33,209 nt of DNA from an uncultured Lachnospiraceae bacterium. Lineage in GTDB: Bacteria > Bacillota > Clostridia > Lachnospirales > Lachnospiraceae. The stretch lies in NCBI GenBank assembly GCA_934320895.1, contig CAKRFY010000033.1, positions 1-33,209 on the forward strand, read 5' to 3'. Below, in pieces: positions 22,587 to 30,991 of this stretch. Within the stretch, counting starts at the first letter, position 1. Every line of letters starts with the position of its first letter. A program made the translations under genes and the position numbers. Under the pieces are notes generated by a model. The model ran no database searches. It saw only the letters and a list, made by a program, of their open reading frames with translations, and was not told the origin of the DNA.

Positions 22587-23855
22587 TCATATTATTATTC
22601 TTAAAGTGAAAAGACCTTCTGATATAAAAAACTGACATTGGCCATTTTGCTTCTCTACATAATATACTATACTTTTAACTCCTATTCCATGCCCTTTTTT
22701 GTCTGAAACAGGAATTCCGTCAGCAAATTTGGGGATTTTTTGTACAGGATTTTCAAGCTGAAGCAAAATATGGCTGTTTTTTTGTGAGATAGTAAGTTTT
22801 GCCCATTTGTTTTCAAAAGTCATATTTTCCAGTGCATGCATTGAATTTTCGAGTGCATTTGAAAGAATAGTACAGAATGTAATGTCTGTACATGGCAGTT
22901 TATCGGAGATGGAAATATCAGTTTGAAGTGTAAAACCATTATCTTCAAAACGGCTGTTGTATATTGATATGACTGAATTTAACATTTCGTTTCTGCAATA
23001 TGAAGTTATAATGGTTTCATCATACGCATTGCTGATCTGTTTTATATATTTCTTAGCTTTATCGTTATCATTGTTTTGTATATATGTATGTATTATGTTA
23101 AGGTGATGGCGCATGTCGTGTCGTAGAATTGCAAGTTTGTTTTTATTTATGTCAAGCTGGGATATCTCTTTTTCAATCGACGCTAACTGCATTTTCATAA
23201 GTTCATTGTACTGTTTGGCTTCCTGCCTTGATTCAGATTCTTTAAAATATACAATAAGAAATACCAGATATGCAATACAAAAAGCAAATCCCATAAATTC
23301 TACTACAGCCTTATTGCCAGAATAGAGCAGGCTTGAAAATTTTGTTGAAATATAATCAAAAATATAATATGTGAATGGGAGAAAACCGATTATGCATAAC
23401 TCCCATTTTTCTTTTGCAAAAACGACCTGTGTTGTACGGCATACATATTTGCACAATAACATAAAAACCATAATAGTTGTTGTTATGCGGGCTATATAAT
23501 ATATATATTCGGAAGCCGTTATATCTAAAAATAAAAGACCTATCCAGTTACTTAACTGACAACATAAGTATGCTGAAAATACAGATGTACATGATGATAT
23601 AAGTGGATATTTATAATACAAAAATAAAAATAATGAGAGTGGAAGATGGATTATAAATGGATAGATTCTGTTTGCAAAAATCTCTCCGAACAGGAAATAG
23701 TTTATAAGATAGAGAGAACCCTCGAAACAGAAAAAAATGGAAAGTATCATTATATTTCTGGAGTTTTGTTTGACACCTAGAAAAAAAGAGGAGATAAATA
23801 TGCCAAACAACAGTGTTGTTATATTGTGAATATTTGTAAGTAGTTGTAACAGCAT
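22587..23855 (-). CDS. AgrC-like sensor histidine kinase (GHKL ATPase)
   Basis: 422-aa membrane sensor. Six or so hydrophobic spans fill the first 205 residues, with no large extracellular domain. A coiled linker leads to LRHDMRHHLNIIHTYI (H246 probable phospho-acceptor) and a GHKL ATPase domain with ILSNALENSMHAL (N box) and GHGIGVKSIVYYVEKQNG (G box). This layout is that of AgrC-type quorum-peptide sensors and relatives. No agrB/agrD-like genes are visible, so the signal is unknown. GAGGAG precedes the ATG. It starts only 37 bases after the kinase-like gene of the liv array, so read-through from the transporter transcript is possible. Confidence 0.92.
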   Translation of the reverse strand: MLLQLLTNIHNITTLLFGIFISSFFLGVKQNSRNIMILSIFFCFEGSLYLINYFLFGEIFANRIYPFIIHLPLSLFLFLYYKYPLISSCTSVFSAYLCCQLSNWIGLLFLDITASEYIYYIARITTTIMVFMLLCKYVCRTTQVVFAKEKWELCIIGFLPFTYYIFDYISTKFSSLLYSGNKAVVEFMGFAFCIAYLVFLIVYFKESESRQEAKQYNELMKMQLASIEKEISQLDINKNKLAILRHDMRHHLNIIHTYIQNNDNDKAKKYIKQISNAYDETIITSYCRNEMLNSVISIYNSRFEDNGFTLQTDISISDKLPCTDITFCTILSNALENSMHALENMTFENKWAKLTISQKNSHILLQLENPVQKIPKFADGIPVSDKKGHGIGVKSIVYYVEKQNGQCQFFISEGLFTLRIII

Positions 23856-23892
23856 ATATGTCTCCTCTGCAATTTTAGTTGGATTTCAATTA

Positions 23893-24516
23893 TTATTTGC
23901 CAAAACGAATTTTTACATAAGCATCTATTTCCTCGACACATTTTTCAAAACCAAGTTTTGAACTGTCAAGACAAAGATCATAATATCTGGCATCAGTCCA
24001 ATGGTGTCCGGTGTGATAGTGGTAGTAATCAGAACGGTATTTATCGGTGCGTTCAATAAATTTTTTAGTTTCTTTTTCACTGAAACTATTACGTTCCATC
24101 GCTCTTGCAAGACAGAAATTATCATCAGCGTGAACAAACACACTCAGCACATTGGTTCTGTCTTTTAAGATATAGTTTGCACATCTTCCGACAATAATGC
24201 ATGATTCTTTATCAGCGAGTTCTTTGATAGTTTTAGCTTGATAATTAAAAAGATTATCGTCAGAAACAAATCCCTTATCTTCAGGTGGGAGAAGTTCATC
24301 TTTGTATGGATGACTTAATGTTTTAAGCCATCCGGCATGGCGGAGCTTTTCGTCTGACATGCCAAAGAGTCTTTCATTGATTCCACTGTCTTCAGAAGCC
24401 ATTTTCAAAATCTCACGGCTGTAGCAGTTGATACCAAGTTTCTGGGCAAGCATTGCAGCAATAGTTTTACCACCACTGCCATACTGGCGTGAAATTGTAA
24501 TGATCATATTTCCCAT
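23893..24516 (-). CDS. Cytidylate-kinase-like protein (AAA_26 family)
   Basis: 207-aa P-loop protein. MIITISRQYGSGGKTIAAMLAQKL contains the family P-loop (RQYGSGGKT); IIVGRCANYIL and the Arg-rich lid segment (AMERNSF...FIERTDKYRSDYYHY) also fit the cytidylate-kinase-like family. Canonical Cmk is usually beside rpsA and differs, so this is a paralogue; the nucleotide substrate is not known. The ATG at 24516 is preferred to 24522, since AAGGGGA then has a seven-base gap. It starts 19 bases after livF ends, in the same direction, so it is probably part of the transporter operon. Confidence 0.87.
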   Translation of the reverse strand: MGNMIITISRQYGSGGKTIAAMLAQKLGINCYSREILKMASEDSGINERLFGMSDEKLRHAGWLKTLSHPYKDELLPPEDKGFVSDDNLFNYQAKTIKELADKESCIIVGRCANYILKDRTNVLSVFVHADDNFCLARAMERNSFSEKETKKFIERTDKYRSDYYHYHTGHHWTDARYYDLCLDSSKLGFEKCVEEIDAYVKIRFGK

Positions 24517-24535
24517 ATTCATATCCCCTTTCTGT

Positions 24536-25246
24536 CTATTCTCCCAAATAGGCTTTCTTTATTGAATCATTTTCAAGCAGTTCATTTGCTTTGCCGCTTG
24601 TTACGATCTTACCTGTTTCAAGTACATATGCTCTGTCTGCGATTGAAAGTGCTTTTTTAGCATTCTGCTCTACAAGGAGTACAGTAGTGCCTGTTTTACT
24701 GATAGATTCAATAATATCAAATATTTCATTAACAAGAATCGGAGAAAGACCCATTGATGGTTCATCCATAAGGATGATTGATGGTTTTGACATAAGTGCG
24801 CGTCCCATGGCAAGCATCTGCTGTTCTCCACCGCTTAATGTTCCCGCTGACTGATTCTTTCTCTCTGCAAGTCTTGGAAATCTTTCATATATATTTTCAA
24901 GATCTTTGCTTAAGTTTTCTTTGTCTTTTCTGGTGTATGCACCTAATTTAAGGTTTTCATATACACTTAAATCTGCAAAAACACGTCGTCCCTCAGGAAC
25001 ATGTGCCATTCCCATTGATACAATTTTATGTGCGGGTATCTTTGTTATATCTTTTCCCTCGAATATAACGCTTCCTTTTTTGGGAGAGAGAAGACCTGTT
25101 ATAGTGTGAAGTGTAGTAGTCTTACCTGCACCATTGGCACCGATAAGAGCGATAACTTCACCTTTATTAACTTCAAAAGAGATACCTTTGATTGCCTGTA
25201 TCATTCCATAATATACTTCTAAATCTTTAACTTCAAGCATCGCCAT
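24536..25246 (-). CDS. livF: LivF, branched-chain amino-acid ABC transporter ATPase
   Basis: 236-aa ATPase subunit. Walker A is GANGAGKTT (about residues 33-41), the ABC signature is LSGGEQQ, and Walker B is IILMDEPSMGLSP. The start VKDLEVYYGMIQAIKGISFEV and PEGRRVFADLSVYENL are LivF-typical. It pairs with LivG to power the LivHM channel from the cytoplasmic face. GAGGG precedes the ATG. It lies 57 bases after livG. Confidence 0.95.
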   Translation of the reverse strand: MAMLEVKDLEVYYGMIQAIKGISFEVNKGEVIALIGANGAGKTTTLHTITGLLSPKKGSVIFEGKDITKIPAHKIVSMGMAHVPEGRRVFADLSVYENLKLGAYTRKDKENLSKDLENIYERFPRLAERKNQSAGTLSGGEQQMLAMGRALMSKPSIILMDEPSMGLSPILVNEIFDIIESISKTGTTVLLVEQNAKKALSIADRAYVLETGKIVTSGKANELLENDSIKKAYLGE

Positions 25247-25303
25247 AATTTATCCCTCATTTCTTTAAGTCAGGCGGATATTCGCAATCCGCTCTGCTAC
25301 TTG

Positions 25304-26065
25304 CTATTCTCCCAGATATGCTTTAATAACCTGAGGATTATTTAACACATCTGATGTATTACCCTGTGCAAGAACCTCACCAAAATTAAGTACTGTAAGC
25401 TGTTCACAGATTCCACTTACAAGTTTCATATCGTGTTCGATAAGAAGGATTGTCATGTGGAAATGGTCTCTTACGAATTTTATCATGTCCATAAGTTCTT
25501 CTGTTTCGTTTGGGTTCATGCCGGCAGCCGGCTCGTCAAGCAAGAGAAGCTTGGGATTTGTAGCAAGCGCGCGGGCAATCTCTAGTTTTCTCTGCTGTCC
25601 ATATGGAAGGTTCTGCGCTTCGACATTAGCATCATCTTTAAGACCAAATACTTCAAGAAGTTCCATTGCGATATCATTCATTTCTTTTTCGACTTTGTGA
25701 TAACGTGGAAGACGAAGTATACTGTCAAGTGTCGAATAGTGATGGTTATTGTGAAGTCCTGTTTTTACATTGTCAAGTACAGTAAGCTGTGAAAACAGTC
25801 TTATATTCTGGAATGTTCTTGCAATTCCTGATTTATTTATTTCTATTGTGGATTTACCTGTAAGGTCTTTGCCATCAAGGATTATCTTTCCACTGTCAGG
25901 TTTATAAACACCTGTCAGAAGGTTGAATATAGTTGTTTTTCCAGCACCATTTGGCCCGATAAGTCCGTAAAGCTGTTCTTTTTTTATGTTGATACTAAAG
26001 TTATTTACGGCACGGAGACCACCAAAAGAAATACCAAGATTTTGTACATCTAATAAATTTTCCAT
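25304..26065 (-). CDS. livG: LivG, branched-chain amino-acid ABC transporter ATPase
   Basis: 253-aa ATPase. It has Walker A GPNGAGKTT (about 37-45), the LivG-specific GIARTFQNIRLFSQLTVLDN segment, the variant signature LPYGQQRKLEIARAL and Walker B LLLLDEPAAGMN. The LIEHDMKLVSGICEQLTVLNFG H-loop region is also typical. The start follows the livM stop by two bases, with AGGAGG inside the livM end, which indicates translational coupling. Confidence 0.95.
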   Translation of the reverse strand: MENLLDVQNLGISFGGLRAVNNFSINIKKEQLYGLIGPNGAGKTTIFNLLTGVYKPDSGKIILDGKDLTGKSTIEINKSGIARTFQNIRLFSQLTVLDNVKTGLHNNHHYSTLDSILRLPRYHKVEKEMNDIAMELLEVFGLKDDANVEAQNLPYGQQRKLEIARALATNPKLLLLDEPAAGMNPNETEELMDMIKFVRDHFHMTILLIEHDMKLVSGICEQLTVLNFGEVLAQGNTSDVLNNPQVIKAYLGE

Positions 26066-26067
26066 TT

Positions 26068-27126
26068 TTATGCAGCCTCCTTTTTATTTTTCTTGAATGA
26101 AAGGTGTTTTTCACGCCACTCGATTGCTTTTGGTGCCCAGTTAAAGAGCATCATTGCAATAAGCACTATTGCGTAGATAAGCATACGGTAATCTGACAAT
26201 CCACGGAGCAGCTCTGGAAGAAGTGTAAGTACAACAGCAGCTATGATAGATCCTCTGATATTTCCTATACCACCTAGAACTACGAATACAAGAATGTTTA
26301 TAGACATGTTGTAACCGAAGTTGTTTGTATTAGCTGTAAGGTTTGAGAGGTTGTGAGCATAAAGAACACCTGCTGCACCTGCCATTGCTGCAGATATCGT
26401 AAATGTCATAAGTTTGTATTTTGTGATATTGATACCGATAGATTCAGCAGCAATCCTGTTATCTCGTATTGCCATGATAGCACGACCATCTCTTGAATGG
26501 ATGAGGTTTAATACTATAAATAATGTTATGAGGATAAGTATAAAACCGATAAAAAATGTTGAATCATTAGGTGTGCCTGTAATTCCCTGAGGTCCGTTTA
26601 CAATAATCTTTCCATCAGGATCAAGATTTAAGCTTACGGCATCTTTTGTTGAAAAATGAAATCCCTTTGAATCTTTTCCTATAAAAAGGACATTTACAAG
26701 GTTTTTAATGATCTCACCGAATGCAAGTGTAACGATTGCAAGATAATCGCCATTTAATCTTAAAACAGGAATACCGATTATGATACCAAATATAGCAGCA
26801 GCCACTATTCCTATTATAAGTGCAAGAAGAAATCTCAATGTCCCATTTGTTATAGTATCTTGTGCAGCTTTTGAAAAGAATGAACTTGTGAATGCACCAA
26901 CACACATAAAACCTGCATGTCCAAGACTTAATTCTCCGAGAATACCTACGACCAGGTTAAGTGAAATGGCAAGTATTATATAAGTACACAGAGGAACCAT
27001 AAGTCCCTGAAAAAGAGAAGATATCTCTCCTGCGTTTATAAGTATCTGCATTATTACAAAAGCAGCTATAACTATACCATAAGTGATAATATCATTTAAT
27101 TTTTGTTTAGATAATTTCTTTGACAT
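26068..27126 (-). CDS. livM: LivM, branched-chain amino-acid ABC transporter permease
   Basis: 352-aa membrane subunit with about 9-10 spans. LGELSLGHAGFMCVGAFTSSFF and LNGDYLAIVTLAFGEIIKNL are conserved LivM blocks; VVLGGIGNIRGSIIAAVVLTLLPELLR is near the end. A hydrophilic insert (about residues 155-190) is ordinary for the family. It forms the channel with LivH, whose gene ends 14 bases upstream. GGAGG precedes the ATG. Confidence 0.95.
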   Translation of the reverse strand: MSKKLSKQKLNDIITYGIVIAAFVIMQILINAGEISSLFQGLMVPLCTYIILAISLNLVVGILGELSLGHAGFMCVGAFTSSFFSKAAQDTITNGTLRFLLALIIGIVAAAIFGIIIGIPVLRLNGDYLAIVTLAFGEIIKNLVNVLFIGKDSKGFHFSTKDAVSLNLDPDGKIIVNGPQGITGTPNDSTFFIGFILILITLFIVLNLIHSRDGRAIMAIRDNRIAAESIGINITKYKLMTFTISAAMAGAAGVLYAHNLSNLTANTNNFGYNMSINILVFVVLGGIGNIRGSIIAAVVLTLLPELLRGLSDYRMLIYAIVLIAMMLFNWAPKAIEWREKHLSFKKNKKEAA

Positions 27127-27140
27127 AATATACCTGCCTC

Positions 27141-28025
27141 CTATACTTTCTCTTGAATTTTTTTGCCTAAAAGTCCTGTTGGTTTAACAAGAAGGACAAT
27201 GATAAGTACGGCAAAAACAATTGCATCTGCCATCTGTGATGATATATAAGCTTTGCCAAATATTTCAATGATACCTAAAAGTATACCACCGATAAATGCG
27301 CCAGGAATTGAGCCAATACCACCGAATACGGCGGCAACAAAGGCTTTGATACCAGGCATTGCACCAGTGTAAGGGGTAAGACTTGGATAAGCGGAGCACA
27401 GAAGTATACCTGCAATGGCGGCAAGTCCTGAACCAATGGCAAATGTAAGAGCGATAGTTCCATTTACATTGATACCCATAAGAAGTGCAGCACCACGATC
27501 CTCAGATACGGCACGCATAGCCTGACCTGGTTTTGTTTTCTGAACAAAGAACATTAAAACTACCATGATAATGATACAGACTAAGATCGTAATGATAGTT
27601 TCTCCGGAAAGATTTAGTTTTCCTCCAGCAAGTGAAAGGCCTTTCCATTTGATAACTGTTGGGAAAGTCTGTGCATTTGCTCCAAAAAGTAAAAGTGCAA
27701 TATTCTGGAGTAAATAGCTGACACCTATTGCAGTGATAAGAACTGCAAGTGAAGAAGATGCATTTCTAAGTGGTTTGTATGCAATTCTTTCAATGACAAT
27801 ACCAAGAACTGTACACGCTATCACCGAAATGATAAGTGCAGGAAATGCTGGCATTCCGGCATTTGTCATGGCAAGAAGAGATACATAAGCACCGATCATG
27901 ATTACATCTCCGTGTGCAAAGTTAAGCATTTTTGCGATACCATATACCATTGTGTATCCAAGTGCGATGATCGCATAAACGCTTCCGAGGCTTAATCCGT
28001 TAAATAAGTACGATATAAAGCTCAT
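27141..28025 (-). CDS. livH: LivH, branched-chain amino-acid ABC transporter permease
   Basis: 294-aa membrane subunit with about eight spans. YLFNGLSLGSVYAIIALGYTMVYGIAKMLNFAHGDVIMIGAYVSL is the classic LivH start; AAVFGGIGSIPGAFIGGILLGIIE lies near the end. It is separated from the binding-protein gene by a spacer with a 13-bp perfect hairpin, so it is likely made in lower amounts than the binding protein. AGGAGG precedes the ATG. Confidence 0.95.
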   Translation of the reverse strand: MSFISYLFNGLSLGSVYAIIALGYTMVYGIAKMLNFAHGDVIMIGAYVSLLAMTNAGMPAFPALIISVIACTVLGIVIERIAYKPLRNASSSLAVLITAIGVSYLLQNIALLLFGANAQTFPTVIKWKGLSLAGGKLNLSGETIITILVCIIIMVVLMFFVQKTKPGQAMRAVSEDRGAALLMGINVNGTIALTFAIGSGLAAIAGILLCSAYPSLTPYTGAMPGIKAFVAAVFGGIGSIPGAFIGGILLGIIEIFGKAYISSQMADAIVFAVLIIVLLVKPTGLLGKKIQEKV

Positions 28026-28052
28026 GGTTTACCTCCTTTTTCTTTAAAAGTA

Positions 28053-28127
28053 AAGTCTGTATGAGAAAAATTAAAACTCATACAGACTTGTTAGTTTTTG
28101 TCTGTGAAGATTTTAAAATCCCACAAA
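28053..28127 (-). promoter_or_regulatory. Hairpins in the livK-livH spacer
   Basis: AAGTCTGTATGAG (28053-28065) pairs perfectly with CTCATACAGACTT (28077-28089). A second, weaker hairpin around the palindrome GATTTTAAAATC (28109-28120), with outer GTCTGTG/CACAAAC, lies closer to livK. In transporter operons such hairpins stabilise the upstream binding-protein message or partly terminate. No long T run follows on the minus strand, so partial termination or RNA end protection is likeliest. Confidence 0.65.
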
Positions 28128-28150
28128 CATATATAATATGATATTTTAAA

Positions 28151-29317
28151 TTATTTGTCTACCTTATAAGAACCGTTCTCAACAACTACGACAGTAGGCT
28201 CTTTTGTAGGTTCACCGTCTGATGACCATTTAATGCTCTTAGCAGTAAGACAGCTGAGTTCAATTTCAGTCATTGATTTCTTTAATGCGTCTGACATATC
28301 AGAAATACTCATATCAGGTGTAATCTTTGCTTTCTCTGCAGCAGCTTTTATAGTGTAGATACAGTCATAAGCATCTGCGGCAAACTGGATAGGTGTGTCA
28401 TTAAATGCTTTTCTGTATGCTTTTACGAAAGTCTGAGTCTTGTCATCCTTTGAATCAGGTGTAAATGGTGTAAGGAACATAAGTCCTTCAGCGAGTTCTT
28501 TGTCAAATCCGTCAAGTGCAAGGATTCCGTCCATACCGTCACATCCGAAATACTTAGGTGTAAAGTTTGCTTTCTTTGCCTGAGCAAGGATAAGTGATGC
28601 TTCCTGATAATATATAGGAAGAAATACCATTTCTGCACCAGCACTCTTAGCTTTCTGAATCTGTACTGAGAAGTCTGTCTTGCTGTCAGCAGTGAATGCC
28701 TCAGCGGCTACTATATTAAGTCCTTTTGTTTTTGCTTCAGCGGCAAACTTCTGATAGATACCTGATGAGTAAGGATCAGAGCTGTTATATATTACTGCGA
28801 TTTTTGAAGCAAGTTTGTGGTCTGCAATATAATCTGCAGAAGCACTACCCTGGTTAGGATCAGAGAAACACATACGGAATGCGTTGTCATACTGGATCGA
28901 CTCTACCGCTGTAGCTGATGGTGTGAACTGGAACATATTGTCATTGTGTGACTGTTCAACAACTGCTGTACAAGGGTTTGATGTAACAGTTCCAACGAGC
29001 ATCTGCATACCCCAGTCTTTTAAGCTGTTGTAAGCATTTACTGATTTCTCAGTGTCGTTCTGGTCGTCCTCAAATTTATAATCAATCTTCTTTCCGTTAA
29101 TACCGCCTGCTGCGTTGATTTCATCTACTGCAAGCTGAATACCGTTCTGGACTGCTTTTCCATAAATGGCTGCATCACCTGTTGTAGGTCCGATACCACC
29201 AATCTTAAATGTGTCTGAATTTTTACTTCCTTCATCCTTTTTACTGCCGCATGCACACATAGAAAATGCCATAGCGGATACAAGTACGAGGCTTAATGCC
29301 TTTTTCCATAATCTCAT
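28151..29317 (-). CDS. livK: Branched-chain amino-acid binding lipoprotein (LivK type)
   Basis: 388-aa solute-binding protein. The signal peptide is MRLWKKALSLVLVSAMAFSM with the lipidated Cys probably at residue 23 (CACGS). The mature part begins FKIGGIGPTTGDAAIYGKAVQNGIQLAVDEINAAGGINGKKI, the type I periplasmic-binding fold of the Leu/Ile/Val group, with NSSDPYSSGIY and ADAYDCIYTIKAA further on. It is first in the liv array with its own promoter. It binds amino acids outside the membrane and feeds LivHM. Exact ligand preference is not deducible. Confidence 0.94.
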   Translation of the reverse strand: MRLWKKALSLVLVSAMAFSMCACGSKKDEGSKNSDTFKIGGIGPTTGDAAIYGKAVQNGIQLAVDEINAAGGINGKKIDYKFEDDQNDTEKSVNAYNSLKDWGMQMLVGTVTSNPCTAVVEQSHNDNMFQFTPSATAVESIQYDNAFRMCFSDPNQGSASADYIADHKLASKIAVIYNSSDPYSSGIYQKFAAEAKTKGLNIVAAEAFTADSKTDFSVQIQKAKSAGAEMVFLPIYYQEASLILAQAKKANFTPKYFGCDGMDGILALDGFDKELAEGLMFLTPFTPDSKDDKTQTFVKAYRKAFNDTPIQFAADAYDCIYTIKAAAEKAKITPDMSISDMSDALKKSMTEIELSCLTAKSIKWSSDGEPTKEPTVVVVENGSYKVDK

Positions 29318-29348
29318 ATTGATTCCTCCCTTTTTCTTTTACTAATGT

Positions 29349-29377
29349 ATGGTAGTTTTTAAGGGGCGATTTGTCAA
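29349..29377 (-). promoter_or_regulatory. Promoter of the liv array
   Basis: On the minus strand TTGACA (29372-29377) and TACCAT (29349-29354) are 17 bases apart, 32 bases before the livK start codon. The -35 is perfect and the -10 weak, as seen in regulated promoters. No operator was recognised. Confidence 0.6.
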
Positions 29378-29449
29378 TAGAAAAAAGTACCAAAAGTTGA
29401 AGTAAATTTAATTCATAATTGATAATTTTTCACCTATATGTATATTATG

Positions 29450-30814
29450 CTAAATTTCATTTAATTTTCTTAATGCTTTTTTGAACTGAACTGAAAATAT
29501 GATTACCGTAAATGATACTGCAATAAAGTCTGCGATAGGTTCAGCCATATATACTCCGTTTGTTTTATTTGAAACAAAGTTTGGAACTATGTAGATAAGT
29601 GGAAGGAGAAGGATAAATTTTCTCACAACGGCAACTATAACCGAACATATGGCGTTTCCTATAGCAACAAAAGTCATCTGGCACGCTATCTGTATTCCAA
29701 ACATAAATAACATTCCACAGTAGATTTTAAGTGCACCTGCCGTAAATGTTACAAGTTCCTTATCTGAACTGAAAATTCCTGCAAAAATACCTGGGAAAAG
29801 CTGTATCAGAATCCAGAAAATAACGGAGTAACTAAGAGATACAGTGATAAGGATGCGGAATGTCTTTTTAACACGATCGGCGTTTTTGGCACCATAATTG
29901 TAACTTGTAATAGGCTGCGCTCCCTGTCCTATACCCTGTAATGGAAGCATGGCAAACTGCATAACACTTGTAAGTATCGTCATTGCTCCAACGGCAACAT
30001 CACCGCCATATTTTAACAGTGATGAGTTAAAACAGACGGAGATAACGCTTTCACTTGCCTGCATTACAAATGTTGACACGCCTAGAGCCATGCATGGAAG
30101 TATTATGTCAGCCGAAGGCATAAGGTATTTTTTCTTTATCTTTAAGAATGTTTTTTTGCCTGTTAAAAATGAGATAACCCATATGCAGGAAATACCCTGT
30201 GATATGATAGTGGCAATAGCAGCACCCTTTACGCCAAGACCGAGTACAAAAATAAAGATTGGGTCAAGTATGATATTGCAGATCGCGCCGATAACTACAG
30301 TCAACATTCCTGTTTTTGAAAATCCCTGTGCTGTTACAAAAGCGTTCATGCCAAGTGTAAGCTGTACAAATATTGTTCCAAGAGCATATATATTCATATA
30401 ACTTGTTGCATAATCTATAGTGTTATCACTTGCGCCGAAAGCTATAAGGAAAAATCTGTTACCGCAGAGTAGTACGATGGTAAGAATAACTGAAATGATC
30501 ATCTGTGTCGTAAAACAATTACTGAGAGTTTTTTCTGCTGAGTCATTTTCGCCTTTACCCATAAAGATTGAGGCTCTCGGAGCGCCACCGAAACCGATAA
30601 GGGCGGCGAAAGCTGATATTATCATAATGATAGGCATACAGACACCGAGACCCGTAAGAGCGAGACTTCCGGTCTTTGGAATATGTCCTATATAGATTCT
30701 GTCTACGATATTGTAGAGCATGTTGACAAGCTGTGATATGACGGATGGAACTGCCAGTTTTAAAAGAAGTTTTCCGACTGGTTCAGTACCTAAAAATTCT
30801 TTGTTTTCACTCAT
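29450..30814 (-). CDS. MATE family multidrug/sodium efflux protein
   Basis: 454-aa transporter with about 12 spans in two homologous halves. LAVPSVISQLVNMLYNIVDRIYIGH is the family start; GFGGAPRASIFMGKGENDSAEKTLSNCF and the second-half equivalent QGIGQGAQPITSYNYGAKNADRVKKTFRI are the matching conserved loops. It exports drugs or metabolites in exchange for Na+ or H+. Substrate unknown. It is transcribed leftward behind the chemotaxis gene and ahead of livK, probably as its own unit. Upstream GGAGG fits the ATG. Confidence 0.93.
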   Translation of the reverse strand: MSENKEFLGTEPVGKLLLKLAVPSVISQLVNMLYNIVDRIYIGHIPKTGSLALTGLGVCMPIIMIISAFAALIGFGGAPRASIFMGKGENDSAEKTLSNCFTTQMIISVILTIVLLCGNRFFLIAFGASDNTIDYATSYMNIYALGTIFVQLTLGMNAFVTAQGFSKTGMLTVVIGAICNIILDPIFIFVLGLGVKGAAIATIISQGISCIWVISFLTGKKTFLKIKKKYLMPSADIILPCMALGVSTFVMQASESVISVCFNSSLLKYGGDVAVGAMTILTSVMQFAMLPLQGIGQGAQPITSYNYGAKNADRVKKTFRILITVSLSYSVIFWILIQLFPGIFAGIFSSDKELVTFTAGALKIYCGMLFMFGIQIACQMTFVAIGNAICSVIVAVVRKFILLLPLIYIVPNFVSNKTNGVYMAEPIADFIAVSFTVIIFSVQFKKALRKLNEI

Positions 30815-30893
30815 AATGAACCTCCATTCTTTGTGAATGTACTATCGAAATTCTTTGTTCATAAGATTCCTGGAGTACATTGCTATTAACATA

Positions 30894-30923
30894 GAACACA
30901 CATGGCAAAAGCCATGTGTGTTC
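30894..30923 (-). terminator. Perfect hairpin after the chemotaxis receptor gene
   Basis: GAACACACATGGC and GCCATGTGTGTTC (13 bp, AAAA loop) form a perfect stem 69 bases after the chemotaxis gene ends. The T tract on the minus strand is short (TTCTATGTT), so it may be a partial terminator. Confidence 0.65.
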
Positions 30924-30991
30924 TGTAAAAAAGATTATATCATTTTGAAGGTTGTGATGCAAGGATTGTGGAAGTTTGCTAAAGTGTCAGC

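Noticed and set aside
29949..30401. 150-aa plus-strand ORF inside the MATE gene
   Set aside because: Antisense shadow of a clear transporter gene, without ribosome site or recognisable domain.
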